Origin: Azorhizobium oxalatiphilum
GTDB taxonomy: Bacteria > Pseudomonadota > Alphaproteobacteria > Rhizobiales > Xanthobacteraceae
Direction: 5' to 3'
Length of the DNA: 64,000 nucleotides
NCBI RefSeq assembly: GCF_014635325.1
Contig: NZ_BMCT01000004.1
Location: forward strand, 434,001 to 498,000
Part shown: positions 1 through 7,818 of the stretch, piece by piece
Layout of the letters: each line of letters begins with the position of its first letter
How positions within the stretch are numbered: the first letter of the stretch is position 1
Notes under the pieces: model-generated
Told to the model about the DNA's origin: nothing
Databases searched by the model: none
The model's input: only the letters and a program-made list of their open reading frames with translations
Made by a program: the position numbers and the translations under genes

Positions 1-174
1 GGCGATCTTGCGCCACAGCGCCGTCATGTCCGGATTGGCGACGACCCAGGCCGAGATCGCCGCCCACCACAGATCCTGAAGGCCAAGAAAGGCGGCGAGC
101 CCCACGGCAGCCAGGACGCTGGAGGCTGTGATCAGGCCCTGCCGTGCGCTCCATGCGGAAGGGGCCGGTGCCAT
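1..174 (-). CDS. FUSC-family efflux protein, N-terminal fragment
   Basis: This is the first 58 codons of a membrane protein that runs off the left edge. The start ATG lies 3 bases past the stop of the HlyD-type adaptor gene, so the two are translationally close. The visible N terminus has a short polar leader, then a hydrophobic segment (LITASSVLAAVGLAAFLGL), then a DLWWAAISAWVV stretch. That arrangement is typical of FUSC/AaeB-type inner-membrane proteins that export aromatic carboxylic acids or other small toxic compounds with a periplasmic adaptor. The family call rests on this short segment and on the neighbour, so substrate and exact subfamily are unknown. Confidence 0.6.
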   Translation of the reverse strand, partial: MAPAPSAWSARQGLITASSVLAAVGLAAFLGLQDLWWAAISAWVVANPDMTALWRKIA

Positions 175-177
175 GGC

Positions 178-1158
178 TCAGAACCAGATCAGCACGCGGG
201 CATCGGCGCCGCGATAGAGCGGGGCGGCCTTCGGCAGTTCGCCCATGTCGATCAGCACCGGAAAGCGGCGGGGTAGGCGGATCCAGTCCGTGTCCAGCGG
301 CACGAAGGGCAGCGGGCCCTGCTCGCTGGCGGTGCGGGCGATACCGGGGGAGATGGAGCGCACCGTGCCGCGATGGGGACGCCACGGATCGGAGGCGATG
401 CTGAACCAGACGCTCTGGCCGACCTTCAGGCGCGAGAGGTGGCGCTCGTCCACCGCCGCCATGATGTGCCAGTTGTCGTTCGACACAACGGCGGCGAGGG
501 CCTTGCCGGCGGTGGCATAGTCGCCCGTGCGCACTGTCAGCGGCGCCGCCCGCCCCGACACGGGGGCGAGGATGCGGGTGTGGGCGAGATCGTATTGCGC
601 CTTGTCGAGGGCGCTCGCGGTGGCGACATCCTCCGCCTGCCGCACCTCCACCAGCCCTTGCGCGACCGCGAGCAGGCTCTGCGCCTTGCGCAGCTCGGCA
701 TCGGCCACGGTGGCGCTGCGCCGGGCGGAATCGAGGTCCGCGTCCGAGATGTCACCGGTCTTGGCGAGGGTTTCGGCGCGGGTCTGCTCGCGCTGGGCAT
801 TGTCCCGGGTGGCTTGTGCCGCCTCCACCATGGCCGTGCTCTCGGCAATGGCCTCCTGCGCCATCTTCGTGCGCTTGGCGGCGAGCGTGACCGCCGCCTG
901 CGCGCTCTGCTCGGCGATGCGGAACGGCTCGGGATCGATCTCGGCGATCAGGGCGCCGGCTGCCACGGTGGCATCGTCGGTTATGCCGATCTTCGCCAGA
1001 GGGCCGGAGACCTCGGGCGCGATGAAGACCACATTGCTGTCCACGAAGGCATCGCCCGTATAGGCGAAAAAGCGGACCGAGGTTTCGTACAGCAGGAACA
1101 CCGCCGCGATGGCGGCGATCAGGCAGGCGACAACATGGCGTTCAATGAACGAAAGCAC
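178..1158 (-). CDS. HlyD/AaeA-type periplasmic adaptor (membrane fusion) protein
   Basis: Membrane fusion protein linking an inner-membrane efflux pump to the outer membrane. A single N-terminal anchor (HVVACLIAAIAAVFLLYETSV) is followed by a biotinyl-lipoyl-like half motif (DSNVVFIAPEVSGPLAKI), a long Ala/Gln/Glu-rich coiled-coil hairpin, the second lipoyl half (APVSGRAAPLTVRTGDYATAG) and a beta-barrel region. I chose the GTG at 1158 because GGAG lies 7 bases upstream and the anchor then starts as in AaeA homologues; an in-frame ATG at 1206 would add 16 residues. It is immediately followed by a FUSC-type pump gene, which suggests an AaeAB-like aromatic acid exporter. Substrate is inferred only from family. 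Confidence 0.85.
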   Translation of the reverse strand: MLSFIERHVVACLIAAIAAVFLLYETSVRFFAYTGDAFVDSNVVFIAPEVSGPLAKIGITDDATVAAGALIAEIDPEPFRIAEQSAQAAVTLAAKRTKMAQEAIAESTAMVEAAQATRDNAQREQTRAETLAKTGDISDADLDSARRSATVADAELRKAQSLLAVAQGLVEVRQAEDVATASALDKAQYDLAHTRILAPVSGRAAPLTVRTGDYATAGKALAAVVSNDNWHIMAAVDERHLSRLKVGQSVWFSIASDPWRPHRGTVRSISPGIARTASEQGPLPFVPLDTDWIRLPRRFPVLIDMGELPKAAPLYRGADARVLIWF

Positions 1159-1340
1159 GGGCAGTCTCCGGCTGCGACTTGAGACACGGCGAGGCTCATG
1201 CAGCACGCAAGACTAGCGCGGGACTTGCGTTGCCGCATCGGCCTGCGGCAACCGGGCCGGCATTTCCCGGCCTGTACCCACTGGTTCCCCTCGTCACCAC
1301 CTTGTTGCCGTCGCCGATGGCCGGTTGCGCCGCGGCCCCG

Positions 1341-1874
1341 TCAGAGGGCGGCGGGTGCCGGAACCGGGGCGTGAGCCCATGCCTGCTCTGCCGTGATCAC
1401 CCGCGTCTTGGACTGGAGCGCATTCAGCGCGATGCGATGGACGGTTTCCGTGGGAGCCGTGCAGAGATCGCCCAGAACCTGCACCTGAAAGCCATCGGCC
1501 GCCCGCGAGAGTGCGGTGAAGACCACGCAGTTCTGAGTCATCATCCCGCACACCAGCAATTCGTCGGTGCCGGAGAGGTGGTGCGCAAGGTCCGTCTCCT
1601 GAAAGGAATCGGCCACGTGCTTCGTCACCACCGGGGCATCGCCGGCGGCATCCAGAATGGCGGAACGGATGTGATTGCCGGCCCCGCCGGCCGCAAAGAG
1701 GCCGGTCTCAGCGACCGAGATGTGGCGTACCAGAACGATTTTGTCTCCGGCGGCGCGCGCCTGCCCGATGGCTGCGACGATGCGCTGCTCCGTCTCCTCG
1801 GCCTGCCAGAGCGGCAGGACGCCGCCGGGGAAATAGTCATTCTGGATGTCGATCACGAGAAGGGTGCGGGTCAT
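1341..1874 (-). CDS. Isochorismatase-family cysteine hydrolase
   Basis: Small alpha/beta hydrolase of the isochorismatase/nicotinamidase/N-carbamoyl amidohydrolase family, about 177 residues and full length. The Asp-Lys-Cys triad is visible: Asp in LLVIDIQNDYF, Lys in VVTKHVADSF and the nucleophile Cys in GMMTQNCV. The ATG at 1874 is preferred over one at 1901 because AAGGAG sits 9 bases upstream and the protein then begins directly with the first beta strand. It is divergent from a GlxA-type regulator gene across about 90 bp, a common pairing that suggests the regulator controls it. The substrate cannot be read from the sequence; nicotinamide, isochorismate-like and ureido compounds are all possible. 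Confidence 0.88.
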   Translation of the reverse strand: MTRTLLVIDIQNDYFPGGVLPLWQAEETEQRIVAAIGQARAAGDKIVLVRHISVAETGLFAAGGAGNHIRSAILDAAGDAPVVTKHVADSFQETDLAHHLSGTDELLVCGMMTQNCVVFTALSRAADGFQVQVLGDLCTAPTETVHRIALNALQSKTRVITAEQAWAHAPVPAPAAL

Positions 1875-1964
1875 CGGCGGGAACTCCTTGGTTTTGTGCA
1901 TTCTGGCCGGCCGCTGGCGATCTGATCAGTGGCCCGATTGACATATTTCATGTAAATCGGGCCA

Positions 1965-2900
1965 ATGCGTTTCGCCGTTCTCGCCTATGACGCCATCAGC
2001 CCCTTCATGCTGTCCACGCCGCTGGCGGTCTTCGGCGAGCCCTTTGTTGCCGGGCCGCATCGCATCGACATGTGCGCCGGCGAGAAGCGCCTGCGTGCAA
2101 CCGGCGGGCTGACGATCGAGGTTCCGCATCCGCTGGCGGCGGCCCGTGAGGCCGATGTGGTCATCCTGCCCGGCTGGCGCGATGCGGACGAGCCGGTGCT
2201 GCCGGAGATCGTGGCCGAGTTGCAGGCGGCGCACATGCGGGGCGCCGTGGTGGTCGGCCTGTGTCTCGGTGCATTCGGGCTCGCACAGGCGGGCGTTCTG
2301 GACGGGCGGCGTGCGACAACCCATTGGGCGCGCGCGGAGACTTTCGCGGCGCGTTTTCCGGCCGTTTCCGTCGATCCGGGGGCTCTGTTCGTGGATGAGG
2401 GGAGCGTGCTGACCTCGGCCGGCATCGCGTCGGGGCTGGACTGCTGCCTGCATCTGCTCGGCCGCCTGTCGGGCATTGGCGAGGCCAACCGCGTTGCCCG
2501 CCATCTGGTGGTCGCGCCCCAGCGCTCTGGCACCCAGCCGCAATGGACCGAGCGCCCCGCGATCGGCTCGTCCGCCGATCGCCGCGTGACCGAAATCCTG
2601 GCGCTCCTGCGCGACAATCCGCAGGCGCTGCCCGCGCTGGACGATCTGGCGGCGCGTGCCGGCATGAGCCGCCGCAGCCTGACCCGGCAGATCCGGGCGC
2701 GCACGGGCGGTAGCCTTGGAGACTGGCTGAAACAGGCCCGTCTCAGCCGGGCACAGGAACTGCTGGCGGCTGGTGCGCGCGGCATGGAGGATGTCGCCGC
2801 GCAATGCGGGTTTCCCGATGCCCATGCGCTGCGGGCGGCCTTCCGCTCCGAGCTTGGTCTGACACCGACGCAGTGGCTGGCGCGCCAGAGGCTCTGCTAG
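1965..2900 (+). CDS. GlxA/FtrA-type AraC-family regulator with DJ-1/PfpI domain
   Basis: Transcription factor of about 311 residues. The N-terminal half is a class I glutamine-amidotransferase-like (DJ-1/PfpI) domain with a nucleophile-elbow-like GLCLGAFGLAQAG. The C-terminal third (about residue 205 onward) carries two helix-turn-helix motifs of the AraC/XylS type (LDDLAARAGMSRRSLTRQ and EDVAAQCGFPDAHALRAAF). Members usually sense a small metabolite and regulate adjacent catabolic genes. Its divergent neighbour is an isochorismatase-family hydrolase, a likely target. The stop is only 3 bp from the stop of the convergent DeoR gene. The effector is unknown. Confidence 0.92.
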   Translation: MRFAVLAYDAISPFMLSTPLAVFGEPFVAGPHRIDMCAGEKRLRATGGLTIEVPHPLAAAREADVVILPGWRDADEPVLPEIVAELQAAHMRGAVVVGLCLGAFGLAQAGVLDGRRATTHWARAETFAARFPAVSVDPGALFVDEGSVLTSAGIASGLDCCLHLLGRLSGIGEANRVARHLVVAPQRSGTQPQWTERPAIGSSADRRVTEILALLRDNPQALPALDDLAARAGMSRRSLTRQIRARTGGSLGDWLKQARLSRAQELLAAGARGMEDVAAQCGFPDAHALRAAFRSELGLTPTQWLARQRLC

Positions 2901-2903
2901 CGG

Positions 2904-3704
2904 CTACTCGTCCGCCACCACCACCCGGCAGCCGGCCTCGGCGATGCGGGCGGCGAGGGCCGGCGGGGGCGGGGCATCGGTGACGAGTATGGATACCGCC
3001 TCGAAATCCGTCACCCGCACCAGCGCCGAGCGGGTGAATTTGGAGGCGTCCGCCACCAGTATGGTGCGGCGGGACTGGGCGATCATGGCCTTCTTGGTGG
3101 CCACCTTCAGCACGTCGAAGTCCATCACCGCGCCATCGAGATCATCAAAGCCGGAGCAGGCGATCACGGCGGTATCCATGCGCAGGCCCTTGAGCGTGGC
3201 GAGCGCCGCTTCCCCCACCAGCGAGCCGTCGACGCCCCGGATCAGCCCGCCCGTCACCACCACGTCGCCCACCTCGGTGCCGCCAAGGATGGCGGCGGCG
3301 CCAATGCTGGTGGTGATCACATGCATGCGCCGGTGCTCCAGCAGCGCGCGCGCCACCGCCTCCACCGTCGTGCCCACATCGAGGCAGACGGAGGAGCCGT
3401 GCGGGATGAGCGCGGCGCAGGCGGCGGCGAGCCGTTTCTTGCCGTCCGGGGCGGTGGTGCGCTTCTGGCTGTAGGCGAGGCGGGTTGTGGTCTCCACCGG
3501 GCCTGCGCCGCCATGGAAGCGCTTGATCAGCCCGGCCTCGTCGAGGCGGATGATGTCGCGCCGCACGGTCTGGGTGGAGACATCGAACGCCCGCGCCAGC
3601 GTTTCCAGAGGGATGAAGCCCTGAGCGCGCACGCGGGCCACGATCTCCTGCTGGCGGGGCGAGAGGTCGGTGTCGGCATCAGTGGCAATCGGGGGCATGG
3701 ACAC
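2904..3704 (-). CDS. DeoR/GlpR-family transcriptional repressor
   Basis: A 266-residue regulator. The N-terminal DeoR winged helix (residues about 15-70) includes FIPLETLARAFDVSTQTVRRD followed by LIKRFHGGA. The C-terminal DeoR-type sensor domain contains CLDVGTTVEAVA and CSGFDDLDGAVMDFD; such domains usually bind a phosphorylated sugar or related metabolite. It is divergent from a LOG-like gene and ABC transporter operon. The shared upstream region holds a perfect dyad at 3765-3782 whose half is repeated before the permease gene, so this protein is the obvious candidate repressor of itself and of the transport genes. A second DeoR-family gene at about 49.2 kb is the better glpR candidate. 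Confidence 0.93.
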   Translation of the reverse strand: MSMPPIATDADTDLSPRQQEIVARVRAQGFIPLETLARAFDVSTQTVRRDIIRLDEAGLIKRFHGGAGPVETTTRLAYSQKRTTAPDGKKRLAAACAALIPHGSSVCLDVGTTVEAVARALLEHRRMHVITTSIGAAAILGGTEVGDVVVTGGLIRGVDGSLVGEAALATLKGLRMDTAVIACSGFDDLDGAVMDFDVLKVATKKAMIAQSRRTILVADASKFTRSALVRVTDFEAVSILVTDAPPPPALAARIAEAGCRVVVADE

Positions 3705-3764
3705 TCCGGAAGCGCGGCGCTGGAAAACACGGCCGCCGTCTCTCTAGCAAGCCAACCATGACGG

Positions 3765-3782
3765 ATGTAAGAAAACTTACAT
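3765..3782. promoter_or_regulatory. Perfect operator-like dyad between DeoR gene and LOG/ABC operon
   Basis: The sequence ATGTAAG-AAAA-CTTACAT is an exact 7-bp inverted repeat with a 4-bp spacer, placed between the two divergent genes. Its right part (AAAACTTACAT) is repeated exactly at 4534-4544. Position and symmetry fit an operator for the adjacent DeoR-family protein, though binding is inferred. Confidence 0.6.
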
Positions 3783-3846
3783 GGGCGGAGCGTATGTGAT
3801 GCGTTGCGGCCCGTCGAGACTGCCGCCTTCCGGAAAGAGAATTGCC

Positions 3847-4530
3847 ATGACCGACCTTGCTGCCTCCGCCGCCGATGCCCGCCTGTTCTGGAGCGACAGC
3901 GGCTGTCTCTTCCGCGTGGGGCCGGACGGCGCGTCGCAGGAGTTCGATCCCTGGGCGCTGGAATGGCGGGCCGGCGCTCCGGTTGGCGCGGATGCCCGCG
4001 CCGTGACGCCGGTGGAGGCACTGAAGCTGCTCACCGGCACCGGCCGCATGCGCCGGGTGCCCGTTGGCATCATCGGCCCCAAGGCCGCCAATGCGGCGCA
4101 GGAGGAGGTGGCCGAGGCCCTCGGCCGCGCCTTCGCCAAGGTGGGGCTCACGGTGCTGACCGGCGGCCGCAAGGGCGTGATGGAAGCCGCCAGCCGGGGC
4201 GCCTTCACCGCCGGCGGCATGACCATCGGCATCATTCCCGATAACGAATGGGACAGCGCCAATCCCTATGTGACGGTGCCGCTGGCCACCGGCCTCGGAC
4301 CTGCGCGCAACGCCATCGTGGCCCGCGCCTGCGAGGCTCTGGTGGCCGTTGGCGGCGAATATGGCACGCTTAGCGAGATGGCTTTCGGCATGCATTTCAA
4401 CCGCAAGGTTCTGGCCATGCTGAACGCGCCCACCGTGCCCGGCACGATCACCTGCGCCAGCGTGGACGAGGCGCTGGCCCACGTGGCGGCGCGTTTCCTC
4501 CGGTTGGATAGCGGGCCTTCAGTCGGCTGA
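3847..4530 (+). CDS. LOG/TIGR00725-family Rossmann-fold protein
   Basis: Protein of about 227 residues. The C-terminal two thirds form a SLOG/LOG-like Rossmann domain: GIIGPKAANAAQEEVAEAL, then GGRKGVMEAASRGA (equivalent of the LOG nucleotide loop), GIIPDNEWDSANPY and VGGEYGTLSEMAFG, which replaces the PGGxGTxxE motif of cytokinin-activating phosphoribohydrolases. About 60 N-terminal residues are not part of the core. The start at 3847 follows a purine-rich GGAAAGAG; a longer reading frame begins at 3781 but would overlap the operator. It leads an ABC importer operon under a DeoR-type dyad. Nucleoside-monophosphate hydrolysis or ligand sensing are both possible; the activity is not established. 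Confidence 0.8.
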   Translation: MTDLAASAADARLFWSDSGCLFRVGPDGASQEFDPWALEWRAGAPVGADARAVTPVEALKLLTGTGRMRRVPVGIIGPKAANAAQEEVAEALGRAFAKVGLTVLTGGRKGVMEAASRGAFTAGGMTIGIIPDNEWDSANPYVTVPLATGLGPARNAIVARACEALVAVGGEYGTLSEMAFGMHFNRKVLAMLNAPTVPGTITCASVDEALAHVAARFLRLDSGPSVG

Positions 4531-4533
4531 TCG

Positions 4534-4544
4534 AAAACTTACAT
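4534..4544. promoter_or_regulatory. Second copy of the DeoR operator half
   Basis: AAAACTTACAT repeats exactly the right 11 bases of the dyad at 3772-3782. It lies in the 79-bp gap between the LOG-like gene and the permease gene, and is followed by ATGTCAT, giving a small ACAT-C-ATGT palindrome. This suggests the regulator also binds directly in front of the transporter genes. Confidence 0.5.
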
Positions 4545-4609
4545 CATGTCATAAAAGTATCATTGCCCCCTGCCACAAGGGGCCTGCATCTCAAGAGGCT
4601 CCCGCTGCC

Positions 4610-5377
4610 GTGCTGGCCACCGTGCTCTATCTCCTGTTTCTCATCGCGCCCATCGCCCTTCTGGCGCTGGGCTCGGTGGGGCAGTCGTGGACCAACACGC
4701 TGCTGCCCTCGGGGCTCACGGGCGAATGGTATGCGCAGCTGGCAGCCGACCCGAGCTTCCAGCGCGCCTTTCTCACCAGCCTGAAGGTGGTGGCCGCCAC
4801 CTGCGTGCTCAACACGCTGATCGCGGTGCCGCTGGCCTATGCCATCCATGCCAGCGCACGGCGCGGCGCGAAGGCGGCGGCGCGCATCCTCACTTTGCTG
4901 CCCATCGCCACGCCGGAGCTGGTGCTCGGCTTCGGCTTCATTCTGGTGTTCTCGTCCGACACCCTGCCGTGGCTCGGCTCCATCTGGCTGCTGATCGCCG
5001 CCCATCTGGTGGTGACGCTGCCTTATCTCATCAACATCCTGCTCGCCGACATGGCCCACCTGAAGCTTGATGAGCTGGAACGGGTGGCGGCAACGCTTGG
5101 CGCGCCTTTCTCCAGCCGGTTCATCGATATCGTGCTCCCGCTCCTGCGCCACAGCCTGCTGTCCGGGCTGATCACCGTCTCGGCCATTTCCATCGGCGAG
5201 TTCCAGATCTCCAACCTGATCGCCGGCTTCCTCACCCGCACCTATCCCATCACGCTGTTGCAGGCCTTCTACGGCGCCACCGGCTTTGCCTGCGCCGCCA
5301 CCATCGTGCTGCTGGTGCTCGCAATTCTGGCCTCCGCTGCCGGCGCGCTCACCGCCCGCGCGGCACGGGCGGGGTGA
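4610..5377 (+). CDS. ABC transporter permease (PotC/ThiP-type, binding-protein-dependent)
   Basis: Inner-membrane permease of 255 residues with about six hydrophobic segments. It has the EAA loop that contacts the ATPase (LDELERVAATLGAPFSSRFIDIVLPLL). The start is a GTG with AGAGG about 13 bases upstream; no better ATG is in frame. Length and topology match PotC/FbpB-half permeases of the Fe3+/polyamine/2-aminoethylphosphonate group. Its stop lies at the start of the ATPase gene. The second permease of the pair is displaced downstream of the binding-protein gene, which is not the usual order. Confidence 0.87.
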   Translation: MLATVLYLLFLIAPIALLALGSVGQSWTNTLLPSGLTGEWYAQLAADPSFQRAFLTSLKVVAATCVLNTLIAVPLAYAIHASARRGAKAAARILTLLPIATPELVLGFGFILVFSSDTLPWLGSIWLLIAAHLVVTLPYLINILLADMAHLKLDELERVAATLGAPFSSRFIDIVLPLLRHSLLSGLITVSAISIGEFQISNLIAGFLTRTYPITLLQAFYGATGFACAATIVLLVLAILASAAGALTARAARAG

Positions 5378-5382
5378 TCGTC

Positions 5383-6462
5383 ATGAGCGTGCGCTTCGAA
5401 AATGTCTCCTTCCGCTATCCCGGTGGCACGGGCGGCGTGTTCGACATTGATCTGGAGATCGCCACCGGCGAACTGCTGGCCGTCATCGGCCCCTCTGGCT
5501 CGGGCAAGAGCACGCTGCTGAAGCTGCTCTCCGGCTTTGCCGTGCCCGACACCGGACGCATTCTCGTGGACGGGCGCGACGTCACCCGTCTGCCGCCGCA
5601 CGAGCGGGCGCTGGGCGTCGTCTTCCAGTCCTATGCCCTGTTCCCGCACATGAGCCTGTGGCGCAACGTGGCCTATCCGCTGAAGGTGCGGAAGATCGCG
5701 AAGAAGGAGCGTCGGGCGCGGGCGCTGGATGCGCTGGCCCGGGTGGGCCTTGCGGACTTCGCCGAGCGCGCGCCGCCCAGCCTCTCCGGTGGCCAGCAGC
5801 AGCGTGTGGCGCTGGCCCGTGCGCTGGTGTTTTCCCCGCGCGCGCTGCTGCTGGACGAGCCGCTCTCCGCGCTCGATGCCTCGCTGCGCAACGATCTGCG
5901 CGACGAGATCGTGCGCGTGCAGCGCGGCGCCGGCATCGCCACCCTGCATGTCACCCATGATCAGGAGGAGGCGCTCTCCATGGGCGACCGGGTGGCGGTG
6001 ATGCATGCCGGCCGGCTGGTGCAGGTGGCCAAGCCGCGCGAGCTTTATGATCGCCCGCTCAACCGCACGGTTGCCGCCTTCGTGGGCCATGCCAATCTCT
6101 GGCCCGGCGTGGTCGAGGCCGCCGGGCGCGTCGGCACGCCGCTGGGGTTGCTCGCCTGCGACACCACGGGCTTTGCCAACGGCGCGCAGGTGACGGTGCT
6201 CGCCCGCCCCGAGGCGGTGCAGCCGCTGGCGGAGCTGCCGAACGCCAGCCGGCCCAACGTCTTCTATGGTCTCGTGAATGCGGACCGTTTCCTCGGCGCC
6301 CAGCGCCGCTGCGACCTTGAGGTGGGCAGCGGCATCGTGCGCATCGAGACCACCATCCGGACGGCCATCCATGCCGTCTCGATCCCGCCGGAGGCGATCC
6401 GGCTGCTTCCTCCCGATTCGACTGCTTCCCAAAACCCTGCCCACACAGGAAAACCGTCATGA
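5383..6462 (+). CDS. ABC transporter ATP-binding protein (PotA/FbpC-type)
   Basis: Cytoplasmic ATPase of about 359 residues energising the importer encoded around it. Walker A GPSGSGKST, Q-loop VFQSYALFPHM, signature LSGGQQQR, Walker B ALLLDEPLSALD and H-loop VTHDQEEA are all present, followed by a C-terminal TOBE-like regulatory region. ATG 5383 gives the usual MSVRFENVSF beginning; an upstream in-frame GTG at 5374 overlaps the permease stop and would add three residues. The last codons overlap the binding-protein start by 4 bp (ATGA), indicating translational coupling. Putative substrate classes are ferric iron, polyamine or phosphonate; the sequence does not decide. Confidence 0.93.
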   Translation: MSVRFENVSFRYPGGTGGVFDIDLEIATGELLAVIGPSGSGKSTLLKLLSGFAVPDTGRILVDGRDVTRLPPHERALGVVFQSYALFPHMSLWRNVAYPLKVRKIAKKERRARALDALARVGLADFAERAPPSLSGGQQQRVALARALVFSPRALLLDEPLSALDASLRNDLRDEIVRVQRGAGIATLHVTHDQEEALSMGDRVAVMHAGRLVQVAKPRELYDRPLNRTVAAFVGHANLWPGVVEAAGRVGTPLGLLACDTTGFANGAQVTVLARPEAVQPLAELPNASRPNVFYGLVNADRFLGAQRRCDLEVGSGIVRIETTIRTAIHAVSIPPEAIRLLPPDSTASQNPAHTGKPS

Positions 6463-7541
6463 CCCATTGGCTGATCAAGGCCGCCACCGCGGTCGCGCTC
6501 GCTCTGCCCGCCGTCGCTTTGCCGACGTTTGCGATGGCTCTGGAAGGTCCGGAGCTGTTCCCCGGAGAGGCCGCGCTCTATGAGGCGGCGAAGAAGGAAG
6601 GCATGGTCGTCTCCTTCGACACCGGCCCCATCTGGGCCAATTGGGGCGAGCAGTTCAAGGCGTTCCAGAAGCGCTATCCGGGCGTGGAGATCGTCTATAA
6701 CGACATCGGCTCCGCCCAGACGGTGGTGGCGCTGGACAAGTCGCGCAACCGCCCGCAGGCCGACACCGCTTATTATTTCGCGGGCTCCGCGCTGGATGCC
6801 GCCGCCAAGGACGTGGTGGCGCCCTTCCAGCCGGTGAACCTCGACAAGCTGGTGCCCGAGTTCAAGCAGGCCGACGGCAAGTGGTTCACCATCCACACGC
6901 TGAGCCCTGCGCTGCTGATCAACAAGAACCTCGTGAAGAACCCGCCCAAAAGCTGGGCCGATCTGCTGAAGCCCGAATACAAGAACACGGTGGTCTATCT
7001 CGATCCGCGTTCCACCGGGCAGGGGCAGGTGGTGGCGATCGCCACCGCTTATGCCAATGGCGGCAGCATCGACAATGTGAAGCCGGGCATCGACTATCTG
7101 GAGAAGCTGCACAAGGCGGGCAACGTGCTGCGCACGGTGGGCACCACGCCTTATGCGCAGTTCCTGAAGGGCGAGATTCCGATCCTCATCGGCTATGAGA
7201 ATGACGGCCTGAAAGCCAAGTACAAGGACGGCATGGGCGATGCCGTCGAGGTGGTGATCCCGGCCGAGGGCACGGTTGCCGCGCCTTATGCCATCAGCCT
7301 GGTGAAGAACGGCCCCAACCCGAACGCCGGCAAGCTGTGGCTCAACTTCATCATGAGCGCCGACGGTCAGGCCCGCTTCGCTGAAGGCTATGTGCGCCCC
7401 TCCGTGCCCGGCGTGGACCTGCCGGCCTCTGTGGCCGCCCAGATGCCGGCCATCAAGGCGACGCCTCTGGATGTGGCCAAGGCCAGCGCCAAGAAGGCCG
7501 AGATCGACCAGCTCTGGGCCAAGCAGGTGCTCGGGAATTGA
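6459..7541 (+). CDS. ABC transporter periplasmic substrate-binding protein (Fe3+/phosphonate-type family)
   Basis: A 360-residue exported protein with a Sec signal peptide (TAVALALPAVALPTFAMA, cleavage near residue 27). The mature part is a type 2 periplasmic binding fold: AALYEAAKKEGMVVSFDTGP at the start, the hinge segment VVYLDPRSTGQGQVVAIA and a C-terminal KLWLNFIMSADGQARFAEG. This resembles the extracellular solute-binding family 1/AfuA-type proteins. It overlaps the ATPase stop by 4 bp. Downstream, a 277-bp gap full of palindromes separates it from the second permease, so expression may drop across that point. Confidence 0.9.
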   Translation: MTHWLIKAATAVALALPAVALPTFAMALEGPELFPGEAALYEAAKKEGMVVSFDTGPIWANWGEQFKAFQKRYPGVEIVYNDIGSAQTVVALDKSRNRPQADTAYYFAGSALDAAAKDVVAPFQPVNLDKLVPEFKQADGKWFTIHTLSPALLINKNLVKNPPKSWADLLKPEYKNTVVYLDPRSTGQGQVVAIATAYANGGSIDNVKPGIDYLEKLHKAGNVLRTVGTTPYAQFLKGEIPILIGYENDGLKAKYKDGMGDAVEVVIPAEGTVAAPYAISLVKNGPNPNAGKLWLNFIMSADGQARFAEGYVRPSVPGVDLPASVAAQMPAIKATPLDVAKASAKKAEIDQLWAKQVLGN

Positions 7542-7544
7542 GCG

Positions 7545-7818
7545 GACGCTGACGAAAGCCCTCTCCCGTCTGCGGGACATGCTCTCTCCCCCCTTGCGGG
7601 GGAGAGTTGGAGAGGGGGGTAACGCGGGTGACGTCCGCGATACCTTTCCAATCGGGCGAGGGCTCGAAACCGCGTCAGGCCAACGGAGAGGGCACTACCC
7701 CCCTCCCAACCCTCCCCCGCAAGGGGGGAGGGCTCAAAAGGCCGCTCCCCCGCAAGCGGGAGAGGGGATCCGTCCCGTGGGGCGGCGAAGTCCCATCAGT
7801 CACCGAAGCAGGCCTTCC
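7545..7818. repeat. Cluster of GC-rich palindromic (REP-like) repeats inside an ABC operon
   Basis: This 274-bp gap holds at least three related palindromes: 7584-7606 (CTCTCC...TTGC...GGAGAG), 7711-7731 (CCTCCCCC-GCAA-GGGGGGAGG) and 7745-7762 (CTCCCCC-GCAA-GCGGGAG). A relative lies at 63749-63770. The GCAA/TTGC loop with C/G-run arms is typical of short intergenic repeats in Hyphomicrobiales. An open frame reads through into the next gene, but its composition is repeat-like and I treat it as non-coding. Confidence 0.75.

Noticed and set aside
7390-7818. N-terminal extension of the permease running back into the binding-protein gene
   Set aside because: It crosses palindromic repeats, has Pro/Arg-rich low-complexity translation and overlaps a well-defined gene; ATG 7819 gives a normal permease.
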